Assembly (NCBI RefSeq): GCF_000696305.2
Contig: NZ_AOMT01000043.1
Location: forward strand, 1 to 64,000
DNA from: Moraxella bovoculi 237
GTDB taxonomy: Bacteria > Pseudomonadota > Gammaproteobacteria > Pseudomonadales > Moraxellaceae
Length of the DNA: 64,000 nt
Reading direction: 5' to 3'
The translations under genes and the position numbers were made by a program. This document shows positions 35,426 through 43,737 of the stretch, in pieces. The notes below the pieces were generated by a model. It saw only the letters and a program-made list of their open reading frames with translations. It ran no database searches and had not been told where the DNA came from. Positions within the stretch are counted from its first letter, which is position 1. Each line of letters begins with the position of its first letter.

Positions 35426-36187
35426 ATGCAAACAACCACCCAAAATGCGAACGTCGATTACGATGAAATTGGTAAATTTACCACCTTGGCGAATGAGTGG
35501 TGGGACAGAAATGGCGCATTTAAATCACTGCATGACATCAATCCGTTACGCCTAAACTGGATCGAAGACCGCGTGCATGAGTGCTATGGTTCGCCTTTGA
35601 TGGGTAAGGACATCCTAGATGTTGGCTGTGGCGGTGGTATTTTATCGCATTCGATGGCGGTGCGTGGCGCGAATGTGCTCGGCGTGGATCTGGGCAATGA
35701 GAATCTGCAGGCAGCGAGCATCCACGCTGATAAGACGGGCATGAGTGAGACCTTGTCATTTCGCTGTGTGGCGATCGAAGAATTGGCAAAAGAGCAGTCA
35801 GAGACCTATGATGTCGTCACGTGCATGGAGATGCTAGAGCACGTTCCTGATCCATCGGCGATTATTGAAGCGTGTTTTAAATTATTAAAGCCAGGCGGAG
35901 TGTTTGTAACCTCGACCATCAACCGTAATCCTAAGTCATACCTATTTGCCATCGTGGGCGCAGAGTATGTACTGCGCTTGGTGGATAAAGGCACGCATGA
36001 TTATAACAAGTTCATCACACCTGCCGAGCTTGATCAGATGGCAATTGGTGCAGGCTTTGAGCGTCAAGACATGACAGGCTTGCATTATAATCCGATTACC
36101 AAGCATTTTTGGTTGTCGAATCGTAATGTTGATGTCAATTACATGATGTCGTTCACTAAGGCAGCAGCTGACAAGGTGGCACAATGA
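35426..36187 (+). CDS. ubiG: Ubiquinone biosynthesis O-methyltransferase
   Basis: SAM-dependent methyltransferase for both O-methylations in ubiquinone synthesis, 253 residues. Visible: EIGKFTTLANEWWDRNGAFKSL, the SAM loop ILDVGCGGGILSHSMA, VTCMEMLEHVPDP, and FVTSTINRNPKSYL. It overlaps the next gene by the ATGA junction at 36184-36187, giving translational coupling. The order ubiG-mupP-yciK is known from Pseudomonas. Confidence 0.95.
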   Translation: MQTTTQNANVDYDEIGKFTTLANEWWDRNGAFKSLHDINPLRLNWIEDRVHECYGSPLMGKDILDVGCGGGILSHSMAVRGANVLGVDLGNENLQAASIHADKTGMSETLSFRCVAIEELAKEQSETYDVVTCMEMLEHVPDPSAIIEACFKLLKPGGVFVTSTINRNPKSYLFAIVGAEYVLRLVDKGTHDYNKFITPAELDQMAIGAGFERQDMTGLHYNPITKHFWLSNRNVDVNYMMSFTKAAADKVAQ

Positions 36188-36864
36188 GCGCATTAAAGGC
36201 GGTTCTGTTTGATCTAGATGGCACGCTCATTGATACCGCGCCTGATTTTATTCGCATCATCAAGGACATGTGCGCCAAGCACAACCACCCTTGTCCAAGC
36301 GACATGGCCATCCGTGAGCAGGTATCGGCAGGTGCACGTGCGATGGTGCGTCTGATGTTTGGCGATGAGTTGGGCGAGGTGGCAGATACCGATCCTAAGC
36401 TGCTTGGTTACCGTCAAGAATTCTTGGATCTGTACGAGCAGGACATCTGTGTTGATAGCCGACTGTTCGATGGGTTTGACGAGATGTTAAAATCTTTTGA
36501 AGATGCGGGGATTTTTTGGGGTATTGTTACCAATAAGCCGCGTTATTTGGCAGAGCAACTGTTGGATAAATTAGACCTTGCTGATCGCTGTTCGGTATTA
36601 GTATGCCCTGATGATGTGACCAACACCAAGCCTGACCCTGAGCCGATGTATCTGGCATGTGATCAGCTTGGCATCACCCCAAAAGATGCCATCTATGTGG
36701 GCGATCACCTCCGAGACATACAGGCAGGGCGCGCGTCGGGTATGCAGACGGTGGCGGCGGCATTTGGCTATATCGTCCCTAAGGAAGATCCGAGCGAATG
36801 GGATGCGGATTTTGTGGTGGCGACACCCGATGATTTGGCGGTGCTACTGAATAGACTGGTGTGA
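36184..36864 (+). CDS. mupP: HAD phosphatase, probable MurNAc-6-P phosphatase MupP
   Basis: HAD subfamily IA hydrolase of 226 residues. Motif I is LFDLDGTLIDTAPDF with nucleophile Asp, motif II is IVTNKPR, motif III Lys lies in TNTKPDPEPM, and motif IV is YVGDHLRDIQAG. Such proteins are often called phosphoglycolate phosphatase. Its place directly after ubiG and before a YciK-type gene is the Pseudomonas mupP position, so recycling of MurNAc-6-P in the AmgK/MurU route is more likely. That fits with mpl in this window. amgK and murU are not in the window. Confidence 0.8.
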   Translation: MSALKAVLFDLDGTLIDTAPDFIRIIKDMCAKHNHPCPSDMAIREQVSAGARAMVRLMFGDELGEVADTDPKLLGYRQEFLDLYEQDICVDSRLFDGFDEMLKSFEDAGIFWGIVTNKPRYLAEQLLDKLDLADRCSVLVCPDDVTNTKPDPEPMYLACDQLGITPKDAIYVGDHLRDIQAGRASGMQTVAAAFGYIVPKEDPSEWDADFVVATPDDLAVLLNRLV

Positions 36865-36998
36865 CGGCTAGGATTGTATCATAAATTAAGCTTGTCATTG
36901 CTAACGGGGTGGGCATTTGGAGATTGTATAAAAACACCTAATGAGTCGTCGCCCAAATTTATTACTGATAAATCAAGATAAAACAACACGGAATACAC

Positions 36999-37772
36999 AT
37001 GCAAAGTGCACAAATTAACCATGAAGAGATTTTAAATTTCACGCCAAAAGCGGACAGCCTGCAAGATAAAATCATCCTAGTAACCGGCGCAGGCGACGGC
37101 ATTGGCAAGGTCGCCGCCTTAACTTATGCCAAATGCGGGGCGACGGTATTATTATTAGGTAGGACCCAAGCTAAGCTTGAGGCGGTGTACGATGAGATCG
37201 AGAGCCTAGGCTTGCCAACCCCTGCCATCTTGCCGATGGATCTGGAGAAAGCAACTTTTGCCCAGATGAATGAGCTTGCCACGCTTATTGAGAAGGAGTT
37301 TGGTCGCTTGGATGGGGTACTGCATAACGCGGCAATTCTTGGGGCGCTGACGCCTTTGGAGATGTATGACCCGATCACCTTTGAGCAGGTGATGTACATT
37401 AACACCACGGCTGTGTTCATGCTGACTCAAGCCTTGTTACCGTTATTAAAAACCGCTCAAAGCGGCTCGGTGGTATTCACAAGTTCAGGCGTGGCACAAG
37501 TGAGAGCATTTTGGGGGGCGTACGCGTTATCAAAACAAGCCATCGAAGGCATGAGCGAGATTTTCACCCAAGAGACACAGCGTCTGACTGCGCTACGCTT
37601 CAACTGCATCAACCCTGGCGCGACCCGCACCAACATGCGCGCCCACGCATTCCCAGGTGAAGATCCATATACGCTAAAGACACCTGAAGACATCATGCCG
37701 GCCTATGTCTATCTGATGACAGATGAGGCAAGTGGCATCAAAGGGCAAGTGGTACACTGTCAGCTCAAATAA
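36999..37772 (+). CDS. YciK-family short-chain dehydrogenase/reductase
   Basis: A 257-residue NAD(P)-dependent SDR. The cofactor loop is VTGAGDGIGKVAALTYAKCG, NNAG is replaced by HNAAILG, the catalytic Ser is in FTSSGVAQ, and Tyr/Lys are in YALSKQA. This matches YciK, an SDR of unknown substrate usually next to ubiG/mupP in Pseudomonadales. A 134-bp gap separates it from mupP, so it may have its own promoter. Confidence 0.86.
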   Translation: MQSAQINHEEILNFTPKADSLQDKIILVTGAGDGIGKVAALTYAKCGATVLLLGRTQAKLEAVYDEIESLGLPTPAILPMDLEKATFAQMNELATLIEKEFGRLDGVLHNAAILGALTPLEMYDPITFEQVMYINTTAVFMLTQALLPLLKTAQSGSVVFTSSGVAQVRAFWGAYALSKQAIEGMSEIFTQETQRLTALRFNCINPGATRTNMRAHAFPGEDPYTLKTPEDIMPAYVYLMTDEASGIKGQVVHCQLK

Positions 37773-37775
37773 ACC

Positions 37776-37803
37776 CAAAGGCGGCGTGAATGCCGTCTTT
37801 TTA
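37776..37803 (+). terminator. Terminator after the YciK-like gene
   Basis: AAAGGCGGC pairs with GCCGTCTTT (one G-T wobble) around a short loop and is followed by T residues. Confidence 0.7.
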
Positions 37804-37893
37804 GTGCTTTTGGCTAAGGCCGAATGAAAACAGGGCTGCACTTGAATTTTGTACGCACACCCGATAAAATTTATCACATATTTTTAAATTTCA

Positions 37894-39234
37894 ATGATTG
37901 GAATTGCCGTGGAGTTATTACAACATCTTTTGATGATTTTGGTCTTGATTTTGGTATCAAGCTTTTTCTCAATTTCTGAGATTGCCTTGGCAGGGGCAAG
38001 AAAAATCAAATTAAAGCTCATCTCCGAAAGTGGCGATAATCGCGCTGATAAGATCATGCACCTACAAGAAAACTCTGCCGACTTTTTTGCCACAAGCCAA
38101 ATCGGACTAAATGCGGTCGCCATCCTTGGCGGTTCGGTGGGTGAAGGGGCGCTTCGTCCTTATTTTGCCGAGTTGATTGGACATTTTTATCAAGGTCAAT
38201 GGACGGAGAGCATCGCCTTTTTTACCAGTTTTACAGTAGTGACACTGGTCTTTATTCTATATGCTGACTTAATCCCCAAGCGCATCGCGATGATTAACCC
38301 CGAAAAGGTCGCCCTAGCGGTCATTAATCCGATGCTGCTGGTGATTAAGGTGGTCAAGCCCTTGGTGTGGATCATTAACGGCATTGCCAATGTGACCTTT
38401 CGCCTATTCAAGATTAACACTGTGCGAGAAGAGAGTATTACCTTTGATGACGTCTCTGCCATCATGGACGCAGGCGCAGAAGCGGGCGTGGTACTACAAC
38501 AAGAGCAGCATTTTATTGAAAATGTGTTTGAGCTAGAAGAGCGTACCGTGCCGTCATCGATGACCGTTCGTGAAGACGTGGTGTATTTTACCTTGGGGGA
38601 ATCTGAAGATTCCATCCGCCAAAAAATCGCCGAGTATCCTTATTCGAAGTTCTTGGTGTGTAGCGAGACCATCGATCAAGTGATTGGTTATGTTGATACC
38701 AAGGATATTTTGGTGAGATTTTTGAATAATCAGTCTTTTGTGCAGTTAAATGAATCTACCATTCGTAACGTGCTGATTATCCCTGATACGCTGACCCTTT
38801 CTGAGCTTTTGGATAAATTTCGTGCCAGTAAAGAAAAATTCGCGGTCGTCATCAACGAGTATGCGTGGGTGGTCGGGGTCATCACATTGTCCGACATCAT
38901 GATGACGGTCATGGGGGACTGGGGGTCGCCCATCGAAGAAGAACAGCAGATCATCCGCCGTGATGAGAATTCTTGGCTCATCGATGGTAGTACGCCCATT
39001 GATGATGTCAAGCATGCGCTTGATGTGGTGGAATTTGAAGATTGGGATCATTATGAGACGCTGGCGGGCTTTATCATGTATCGCTTGCGTAAGATTCCGC
39101 GCCCTGCTGACTTCGTCGTGCATGAAAATCTTAAATTTGAAGTGGTGGACATTGACCATTATAAGATTGACCAAGTGCTAGTGACTCGTCTGCCAAGTAA
39201 TACCGAAGAAGTGGCGGATAGAGACTGGATGTAG
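37894..39234 (+). CDS. CNNM/CorC-family membrane protein (hemolysin-like, DUF21-CBS)
   Basis: A 446-residue inner-membrane protein. The N-terminal DUF21 domain has four hydrophobic segments (LLMILVLILVSSFFSISEIAL; TSQIGLNAVAILGGSVGEGAL; a third around FTVVTLVFILYADLIPKR). Next come two CBS domains (RTVPSSMTVREDVVYF; VNEYAWVVGVITLSD) and a C-terminal CorC/HlyC transporter-associated domain (DENSWLIDGSTPIDDV). Relatives are linked to Mg2+/Co2+ efflux; the name hemolysin is historical. I see no clear ribosome site before ATG 37894; the GTG 15 bp further on is a possible alternative. Confidence 0.87.
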   Translation: MIGIAVELLQHLLMILVLILVSSFFSISEIALAGARKIKLKLISESGDNRADKIMHLQENSADFFATSQIGLNAVAILGGSVGEGALRPYFAELIGHFYQGQWTESIAFFTSFTVVTLVFILYADLIPKRIAMINPEKVALAVINPMLLVIKVVKPLVWIINGIANVTFRLFKINTVREESITFDDVSAIMDAGAEAGVVLQQEQHFIENVFELEERTVPSSMTVREDVVYFTLGESEDSIRQKIAEYPYSKFLVCSETIDQVIGYVDTKDILVRFLNNQSFVQLNESTIRNVLIIPDTLTLSELLDKFRASKEKFAVVINEYAWVVGVITLSDIMMTVMGDWGSPIEEEQQIIRRDENSWLIDGSTPIDDVKHALDVVEFEDWDHYETLAGFIMYRLRKIPRPADFVVHENLKFEVVDIDHYKIDQVLVTRLPSNTEEVADRDWM

Positions 39235-39270
39235 GGTAATAATGTATTTTAAAGATGTTTAAAAAATATT

Positions 39271-39296
39271 AGGGCGGAATAATTCGCCCTTTTTTA
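39271..39296 (+). terminator. Terminator after the CNNM gene
   Basis: AGGGCG (39271-39276) pairs with CGCCCT (39285-39290) and a run of T follows. Confidence 0.85.
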
Positions 39297-39313
39297 TGGG
39301 GCAAATGAACCAC

Positions 39314-39341
39314 TTGACCATAGGTACAATAATGCTATAAT
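39314..39341 (+). promoter_or_regulatory. Sigma-70 promoter of the MccF-like gene
   Basis: TTGACC (39314-39319), a 16-bp spacer ending in TGC, and a consensus TATAAT (39336-39341) with extended -10 character. A strong constitutive promoter is predicted 33 bp upstream of the ATG. Confidence 0.75.
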
Positions 39342-39373
39342 CCCAAAATTCTATCTCAATATTAAGGACAATC

Positions 39374-40351
39374 ATGAACATTTTTGCCCCGCCAAAATTA
39401 CGCCAAGGCGACCACATTCGCATCATCAGCCCGTCAAGCTCTGTGGCACGTATTGGCGGATTTCATGCCAATTTATCCGCCAAAGTCCGCCTTGAGCGCA
39501 TGGGCTATGCCGTGTCATTTTCGGATAATTATCTTGCCAATGATGAGTTTGGCTCAGCAAGCATTGCCGAGCGTGTGGACGATTTGCACAAGGCATTTGC
39601 CGACCCAAGTGTCAAGGCGATTTTGGCGACCATTGGCGGATTTAATAGCAATGAATTGTTGCCTTATTTGGATTATGAGTTTATCAAAGCCAATCCAAAA
39701 ATCATCTGTGGCTATTCTGACACAACTGCCGTTTTGACCGCCATTTTTGCCAAGACAGGCATGATAACCTATATGGGAGCAAGCTATTCGTCCTTTAAGA
39801 TGAATGAGTTGCAAGACTATCAGTCCGCCATGTGGACACAAGCCTTGACCCAAAGCCAATACGAGCTTATCCCTAGTGATAAATGGTCGTCTGATTTGTG
39901 GTTTTTGCCTGACTGCACCCGCCAATTTTTTGACACCCGTTGGCAATTTTATACAGAAGGGCGGGCGAGCGGTCGGCTGATTGGCGGTAATTTATCCACG
40001 TTTTGTCTGCTAAACGGCACGCCTTACGCCCCAAAGGTGGATACGCTTGGCGATTATGTCATTATGTTAGAAATGGCAGAGGGCTATGATGTCATGGATT
40101 TTGCACGGCAACTGGCTGCCGTTTTGCAAACCTACCCAGACCCCAAGGCAGTGCTGTTTGGGCGTGTGCCGACAGATGTGGGTATGACTGATGGGCTGTT
40201 GCGAGCGATTTTTGATAAGCACCCCATTTTGGGGCGTGTGCCCGTGATGTATGACATGGATTTTGCCCACACGCAGCCGTTATTTACGGTGGGCATTGGC
40301 TCAAACGTGGTGGTGGACACGCAGCAAAAATTGATTAAGGTGTTCGAGTGA
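39374..40351 (+). CDS. S66 peptidase, MccF/LD-carboxypeptidase family
   Basis: Cytoplasmic serine peptidase of 325 residues. S66 features are IISPSSSVARIGGFH, ILATIGGFNSNELLPYLDY, and the nucleophile in ICGYSDTTAV (Ser115), with Glu and His of the triad expected in the C-terminal half (GGNLSTFCLLNGTPYAPK). The pattern is closer to MccF, which cleaves microcin C-like aminoacyl nucleotides, than to LdcA, but substrates differ widely in the family. A strong promoter and terminator set it apart as a single-gene unit. Its stop is 7 bp from the convergent COG0523 gene. Confidence 0.85.
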   Translation: MNIFAPPKLRQGDHIRIISPSSSVARIGGFHANLSAKVRLERMGYAVSFSDNYLANDEFGSASIAERVDDLHKAFADPSVKAILATIGGFNSNELLPYLDYEFIKANPKIICGYSDTTAVLTAIFAKTGMITYMGASYSSFKMNELQDYQSAMWTQALTQSQYELIPSDKWSSDLWFLPDCTRQFFDTRWQFYTEGRASGRLIGGNLSTFCLLNGTPYAPKVDTLGDYVIMLEMAEGYDVMDFARQLAAVLQTYPDPKAVLFGRVPTDVGMTDGLLRAIFDKHPILGRVPVMYDMDFAHTQPLFTVGIGSNVVVDTQQKLIKVFE

Positions 40352-40358
40352 TCTAATA

Positions 40359-41375
40359 TCACTCACCTATCAAAAATCCCATAAGCTCACCATCTAGTCC
40401 ATTCCAATCCATCTCTTGGTGTAGGATAAACTCTAGACGGTTGTCTTCCTGTGCGTCGCTGTCTTGGATGCTGATGCTCTCTTGGGTGATGTTTAGGCTA
40501 ATCCAGCCATCTTGGGTGTGAATGATGCCTTTGATACGAGCATAATGAGGGAGGTTTAGTAGCCATTTTTGTAGTTCATGACCATTGAATCGCCATTCTT
40601 TTGGGAGTCGCCATCCGCCCACGTAAAAGCTTGCCATCTTATCATGATAGCGATAGGGCAGCTCGGTGCTGTCTGTGTCGTTGGTTGTGTTCGTGTTTGT
40701 GGTTGCGGGCTTGACAGCCAAAGGGTTTAATGCAACTTTGATAGGCTGCAGTTTGGGCGTTGGCATTTTGCCAAGTAATGCCATAAGCTCATCGGCAGAA
40801 GTGGTGTTCATGTCAATGATCTGCACATCAGGGTGAATGCTACCGATCCAATCATTCAGCGCCTGATATTGATCAGTGCTAAGCGTCTCGGTGCGGTTGA
40901 TGACGACGATGTCTGAGAATTTGACGTGCACTTGATAGCCATCGTGATTGCGATAATGCTCTTCTTGCCATTGGGCGGCGTTTAGGACGCAAATGGTGGC
41001 GCGTAAGTCAAGATTGGCCTGCCAATGCGGTGCGCCCAGCTGACTTAATAGCTCATCAGGATGGGCAAGACCCGTAGGCTCGATGATCAGATGACTGGGC
41101 TTATGATCAAAGAGCAAGCGAACCAAGGCGATCTGTAGCGGTAGCTGATTGGTACAGCAGATGCATCCGCCGCTCACTTCTTTAATCGCGACATCATTAT
41201 CGGTAAAAAGCTTGCCATCAATGCCAATCTTACCAAACTCATTCACCAAAATCGCCCATTTGTCCGCCATGTTCAAGGCGTTTTTGTGAGCCAGCAAGAC
41301 ATTAATAAACGTGGTCTTGCCCGCGCCCAGAAAGCCTGTGATGATCGTGGTTGGTGTGCGTGCGACGACGGTCAT
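40359..41375 (-). CDS. COG0523 GTPase (CobW/ZigA-type metallochaperone)
   Basis: G3E-family GTPase of 338 residues. The P-loop is ITGFLGAGKTTFINVLL (residues 12-28), the metal-binding CxCC is in GGCICCTN (Cys71, 73, 74), the switch region is IIEPTGLAHPDELL, and the NKxD-like motif is VINRTETL. A His-containing C-terminal CobW_C domain follows (FNGHELQKWLLNLPHYARIKGIIH). These proteins insert or deliver zinc or other metals; the target is unknown. Last gene of the minus-strand run tesB-DUF1615-COG0523, starting 2 bp after the DUF1615 stop codon. No clear Zur box was seen. Confidence 0.87.
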   Translation of the reverse strand: MTVVARTPTTIITGFLGAGKTTFINVLLAHKNALNMADKWAILVNEFGKIGIDGKLFTDNDVAIKEVSGGCICCTNQLPLQIALVRLLFDHKPSHLIIEPTGLAHPDELLSQLGAPHWQANLDLRATICVLNAAQWQEEHYRNHDGYQVHVKFSDIVVINRTETLSTDQYQALNDWIGSIHPDVQIIDMNTTSADELMALLGKMPTPKLQPIKVALNPLAVKPATTNTNTTNDTDSTELPYRYHDKMASFYVGGWRLPKEWRFNGHELQKWLLNLPHYARIKGIIHTQDGWISLNITQESISIQDSDAQEDNRLEFILHQEMDWNGLDGELMGFLIGE

Positions 41376-41377
41376 GG

Positions 41378-42529
41378 TTAGATCTTGATCTTATGCTGTT
41401 TGGCGGTCGCCATGCACGTCTGATAGCGCTTATCGACTCGGGTGGCGAACCAGTTGGTATTATAATCTCGGCTTAGCTTCGGTCCTGAGATGACGACTTG
41501 TGGCATGATGGCGTAGCTTGGGTCGCGCCCGTATTTTTTCTTGAACATCTCACTGATCGCGCGGTAGCTTTGAGTGTCTTCAAAGCTTTTGGTTTTTTCT
41601 TTTTTTAGGTCGCTGCGGATTTGGCGTTCGCTAATGGGTGTCGGTGCTGTCGCCAAAAGCTTGATGAGTACGGTTTCGGTTTGGCTTTTTTTGCTCAGTG
41701 GGCTACTGCCATCATAGAGCAAAAGATCGCCATCGATGTCGATTTTTTGTTTGCTTAGGCTGCTGATGCGCTGCTGAAAGGCGGCATTACGACTTGAATA
41801 CATGCCAGAATTATAATCGGCGAATCGATACAGTGGCTTATCATAATCGGCCTTATACATCATGAGGCGATGAATGCCATAGTACAGACCGCCGTACTGG
41901 CTATACAGATCAGCACGTAGGGTGCGATCGCTCATGTTGCTGCGGCGATGCGCGCGCGCGTAGTCGATGTGAACCTGCATCGACCCCAGTGTGGTGATGG
42001 GGTTGATGCGCTCATCGATGCCTTCGCCAGTCAGCTTGGTGATGTGGGCAAGCCCTGAGACTTTATAAGTGTTGGCAAAGTAATCAAAGATTTTTTGATA
42101 CAGTTCGTCCAGTTCGCGCTCGGTTTTTACTTGCTTAATTTGCTTGATAAAGCTGTCATCTTTGGTCGGCTTGGTTTCAAGCATCGTAAGAAAGGTCTTG
42201 GCAAGTGTCTTGCCGAATTTGGCTTCTAGTTTCTCATCGATCGCCTTTAGTGAGGCGTTGCCTAGGTTTGGTACGCGCGGATCAGCATCAAAATTAGACT
42301 CTTGGTCGATGACGGCAATCGCAGTGCAGATGTTCTGAGTGTTCTTGGGGATCTTTAGTCCATCGAAGATCTTAGCAATGTCGGCCGCCCACGAGGCTCG
42401 TCCATCGACGCGCTTAGGGATGAGTTTGGTGATTTGCTTATCGGTGAGTGACTTGGTCTGCGTGGTGTCAGCAGTATCACAGGCGCACAGCAATGCAGCG
42501 CCAATCACAACAAGAGCGCGCTTTGACAT
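41378..42529 (-). CDS. DUF1615 lipoprotein
   Basis: A 383-residue lipoprotein: signal MSKRALVVIGAALLCAC with the lipobox Cys at 17. The mature part has DUF1615 features (WAADIAKIFDGLKI, ICTAIAVIDQESNFDADP, TTLGSMQVHIDYARAH, YGGLYYGIHRLMMY, FADYNSGMYSSRNAAFQ). The IDQESNF and GSMQVH segments recall lysozyme-like/lytic transglycosylase active sites, so action on peptidoglycan is plausible but unproven. Sits between tesB and the COG0523 gene with 2-bp junctions, so cotranscription is nearly certain. Confidence 0.85.
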   Translation of the reverse strand: MSKRALVVIGAALLCACDTADTTQTKSLTDKQITKLIPKRVDGRASWAADIAKIFDGLKIPKNTQNICTAIAVIDQESNFDADPRVPNLGNASLKAIDEKLEAKFGKTLAKTFLTMLETKPTKDDSFIKQIKQVKTERELDELYQKIFDYFANTYKVSGLAHITKLTGEGIDERINPITTLGSMQVHIDYARAHRRSNMSDRTLRADLYSQYGGLYYGIHRLMMYKADYDKPLYRFADYNSGMYSSRNAAFQQRISSLSKQKIDIDGDLLLYDGSSPLSKKSQTETVLIKLLATAPTPISERQIRSDLKKEKTKSFEDTQSYRAISEMFKKKYGRDPSYAIMPQVVISGPKLSRDYNTNWFATRVDKRYQTCMATAKQHKIKI

Positions 42530-42531
42530 GA

Positions 42532-43458
42532 CTATGCCTTTGTATCTAGATGCAGGCGCATCAGACCTTCTTGTTGGGTGGTGGCGACGAGTTTACCATT
42601 TTGCCAAAATTGACCATGGTTAAGACCCTTGGCGTGGCTCGTCGTGTCGCTCCACATGTCATATAAGATCCATTCGTTGATGTCAAATGGGCGATGAAAA
42701 TGCATGGAATGGTCGATGCTGGCGACTTGCAGACCGCGACTAAGGTAGCTAAGCCCATGACTCATCAGACCCGTTCCCACCAAATAAAAATCCGACGCGA
42801 AAGCAAGTAGCGCTTGATGCACCGCTACAGGCTGCTCACCCAGCTCGCTGATGCGTAGCCAGTTGGCTTGACGTGGGCGCATGGGCTTAGGTGCGATGGG
42901 GTCGCGAGGATCGATGGGCTTGATCTCAACATGGCGTTTTCGCATGAATCGTGCTTTTAGGGCTTCTGGGACGTTGCCGACATAGGATGATTTTAACTCT
43001 TGTTCATTTAATAGCGAGTCGGGCTCTGGATATTTAGGCATCGGTTCTTGGTATTCAAGCCCGCCTTCCATGGGCGAGAATGATGCTATCATCGAGAAGA
43101 TTACCTGTTCATTCAGCTCGCCGGCATCATTTGGCACATACTGAACCGCGATGACTTCACGTGCCGACAGGCTTCTACCATCACGCAGGCGGCGCACTTG
43201 ATAAGTCACCGGCAAACGAACATCACCACCGCGCAAAAAATACCCATGCAAAGAATGACAAGGCTTGTCGTACTCTAAGGTCAATGCCCCCGCCATGAGC
43301 GCCTGCGCCAATACTTGCCCTCCAAAAATCCTAGGACCAACATAATCAAAGCTGGGCGCAACGAATACGTCAGGCGCGGTTTGTTTTAGGGCGATGGTTT
43401 TTAATAAATCAGCGACCAAGTCTTTTGGGTCATCACTTTTTGCAAAAATATGAGTCAT
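42532..43458 (-). CDS. tesB: Acyl-CoA thioesterase II
   Basis: Double hot-dog-fold thioesterase hydrolysing medium- and long-chain acyl-CoA, 308 residues. Features: RIFGGQVLAQALMAGALTL, SLHGYFLRGGD, YQVRRLRDGRSLSAREVIAVQ in the first fold and YLSRGLQVASIDHSMHFHRPFDINEWILYD (catalytic Asp region) and GQFWQNGKLVATTQQEGLMR in the second. First gene of a three-gene minus-strand operon. Confidence 0.94.
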   Translation of the reverse strand: MTHIFAKSDDPKDLVADLLKTIALKQTAPDVFVAPSFDYVGPRIFGGQVLAQALMAGALTLEYDKPCHSLHGYFLRGGDVRLPVTYQVRRLRDGRSLSAREVIAVQYVPNDAGELNEQVIFSMIASFSPMEGGLEYQEPMPKYPEPDSLLNEQELKSSYVGNVPEALKARFMRKRHVEIKPIDPRDPIAPKPMRPRQANWLRISELGEQPVAVHQALLAFASDFYLVGTGLMSHGLSYLSRGLQVASIDHSMHFHRPFDINEWILYDMWSDTTSHAKGLNHGQFWQNGKLVATTQQEGLMRLHLDTKA

Positions 43459-43737
43459 GGCGTGCGGCTATTTCGTGATTAAAATTATATATCTATAAAT
43501 TGAATTGATATTCATCAAAAGGCTTATTATCTATCTGCATCAGTCGATTGTCAATATTTGTCACAGTGATTATGCATGGCGCTTGTGACGCATTGGTATG
43601 AATTTTATGTATTTAATCATCGCGGCCATCGTCAGGCTTGATGATTGGTGCGAGAACTTTTTTCGCCCAAATCATTCCCTAATCACAAAAAAATGGTAAA
43701 ATGACTGCCATATACGACAAACTATTATCATTATTTT

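Noticed and set aside
36184-36864. Phosphoglycolate phosphatase (gph) as the name for the HAD gene
   Set aside because: The sequence alone allows it, but the ubiG-mupP-yciK order makes MurNAc-6-P phosphatase more likely.
43615-43655. AATCATC...GATGATT inverted repeat upstream of plsB
   Set aside because: Seven-base arms with a long spacer in a 279-bp gap; easily due to chance.
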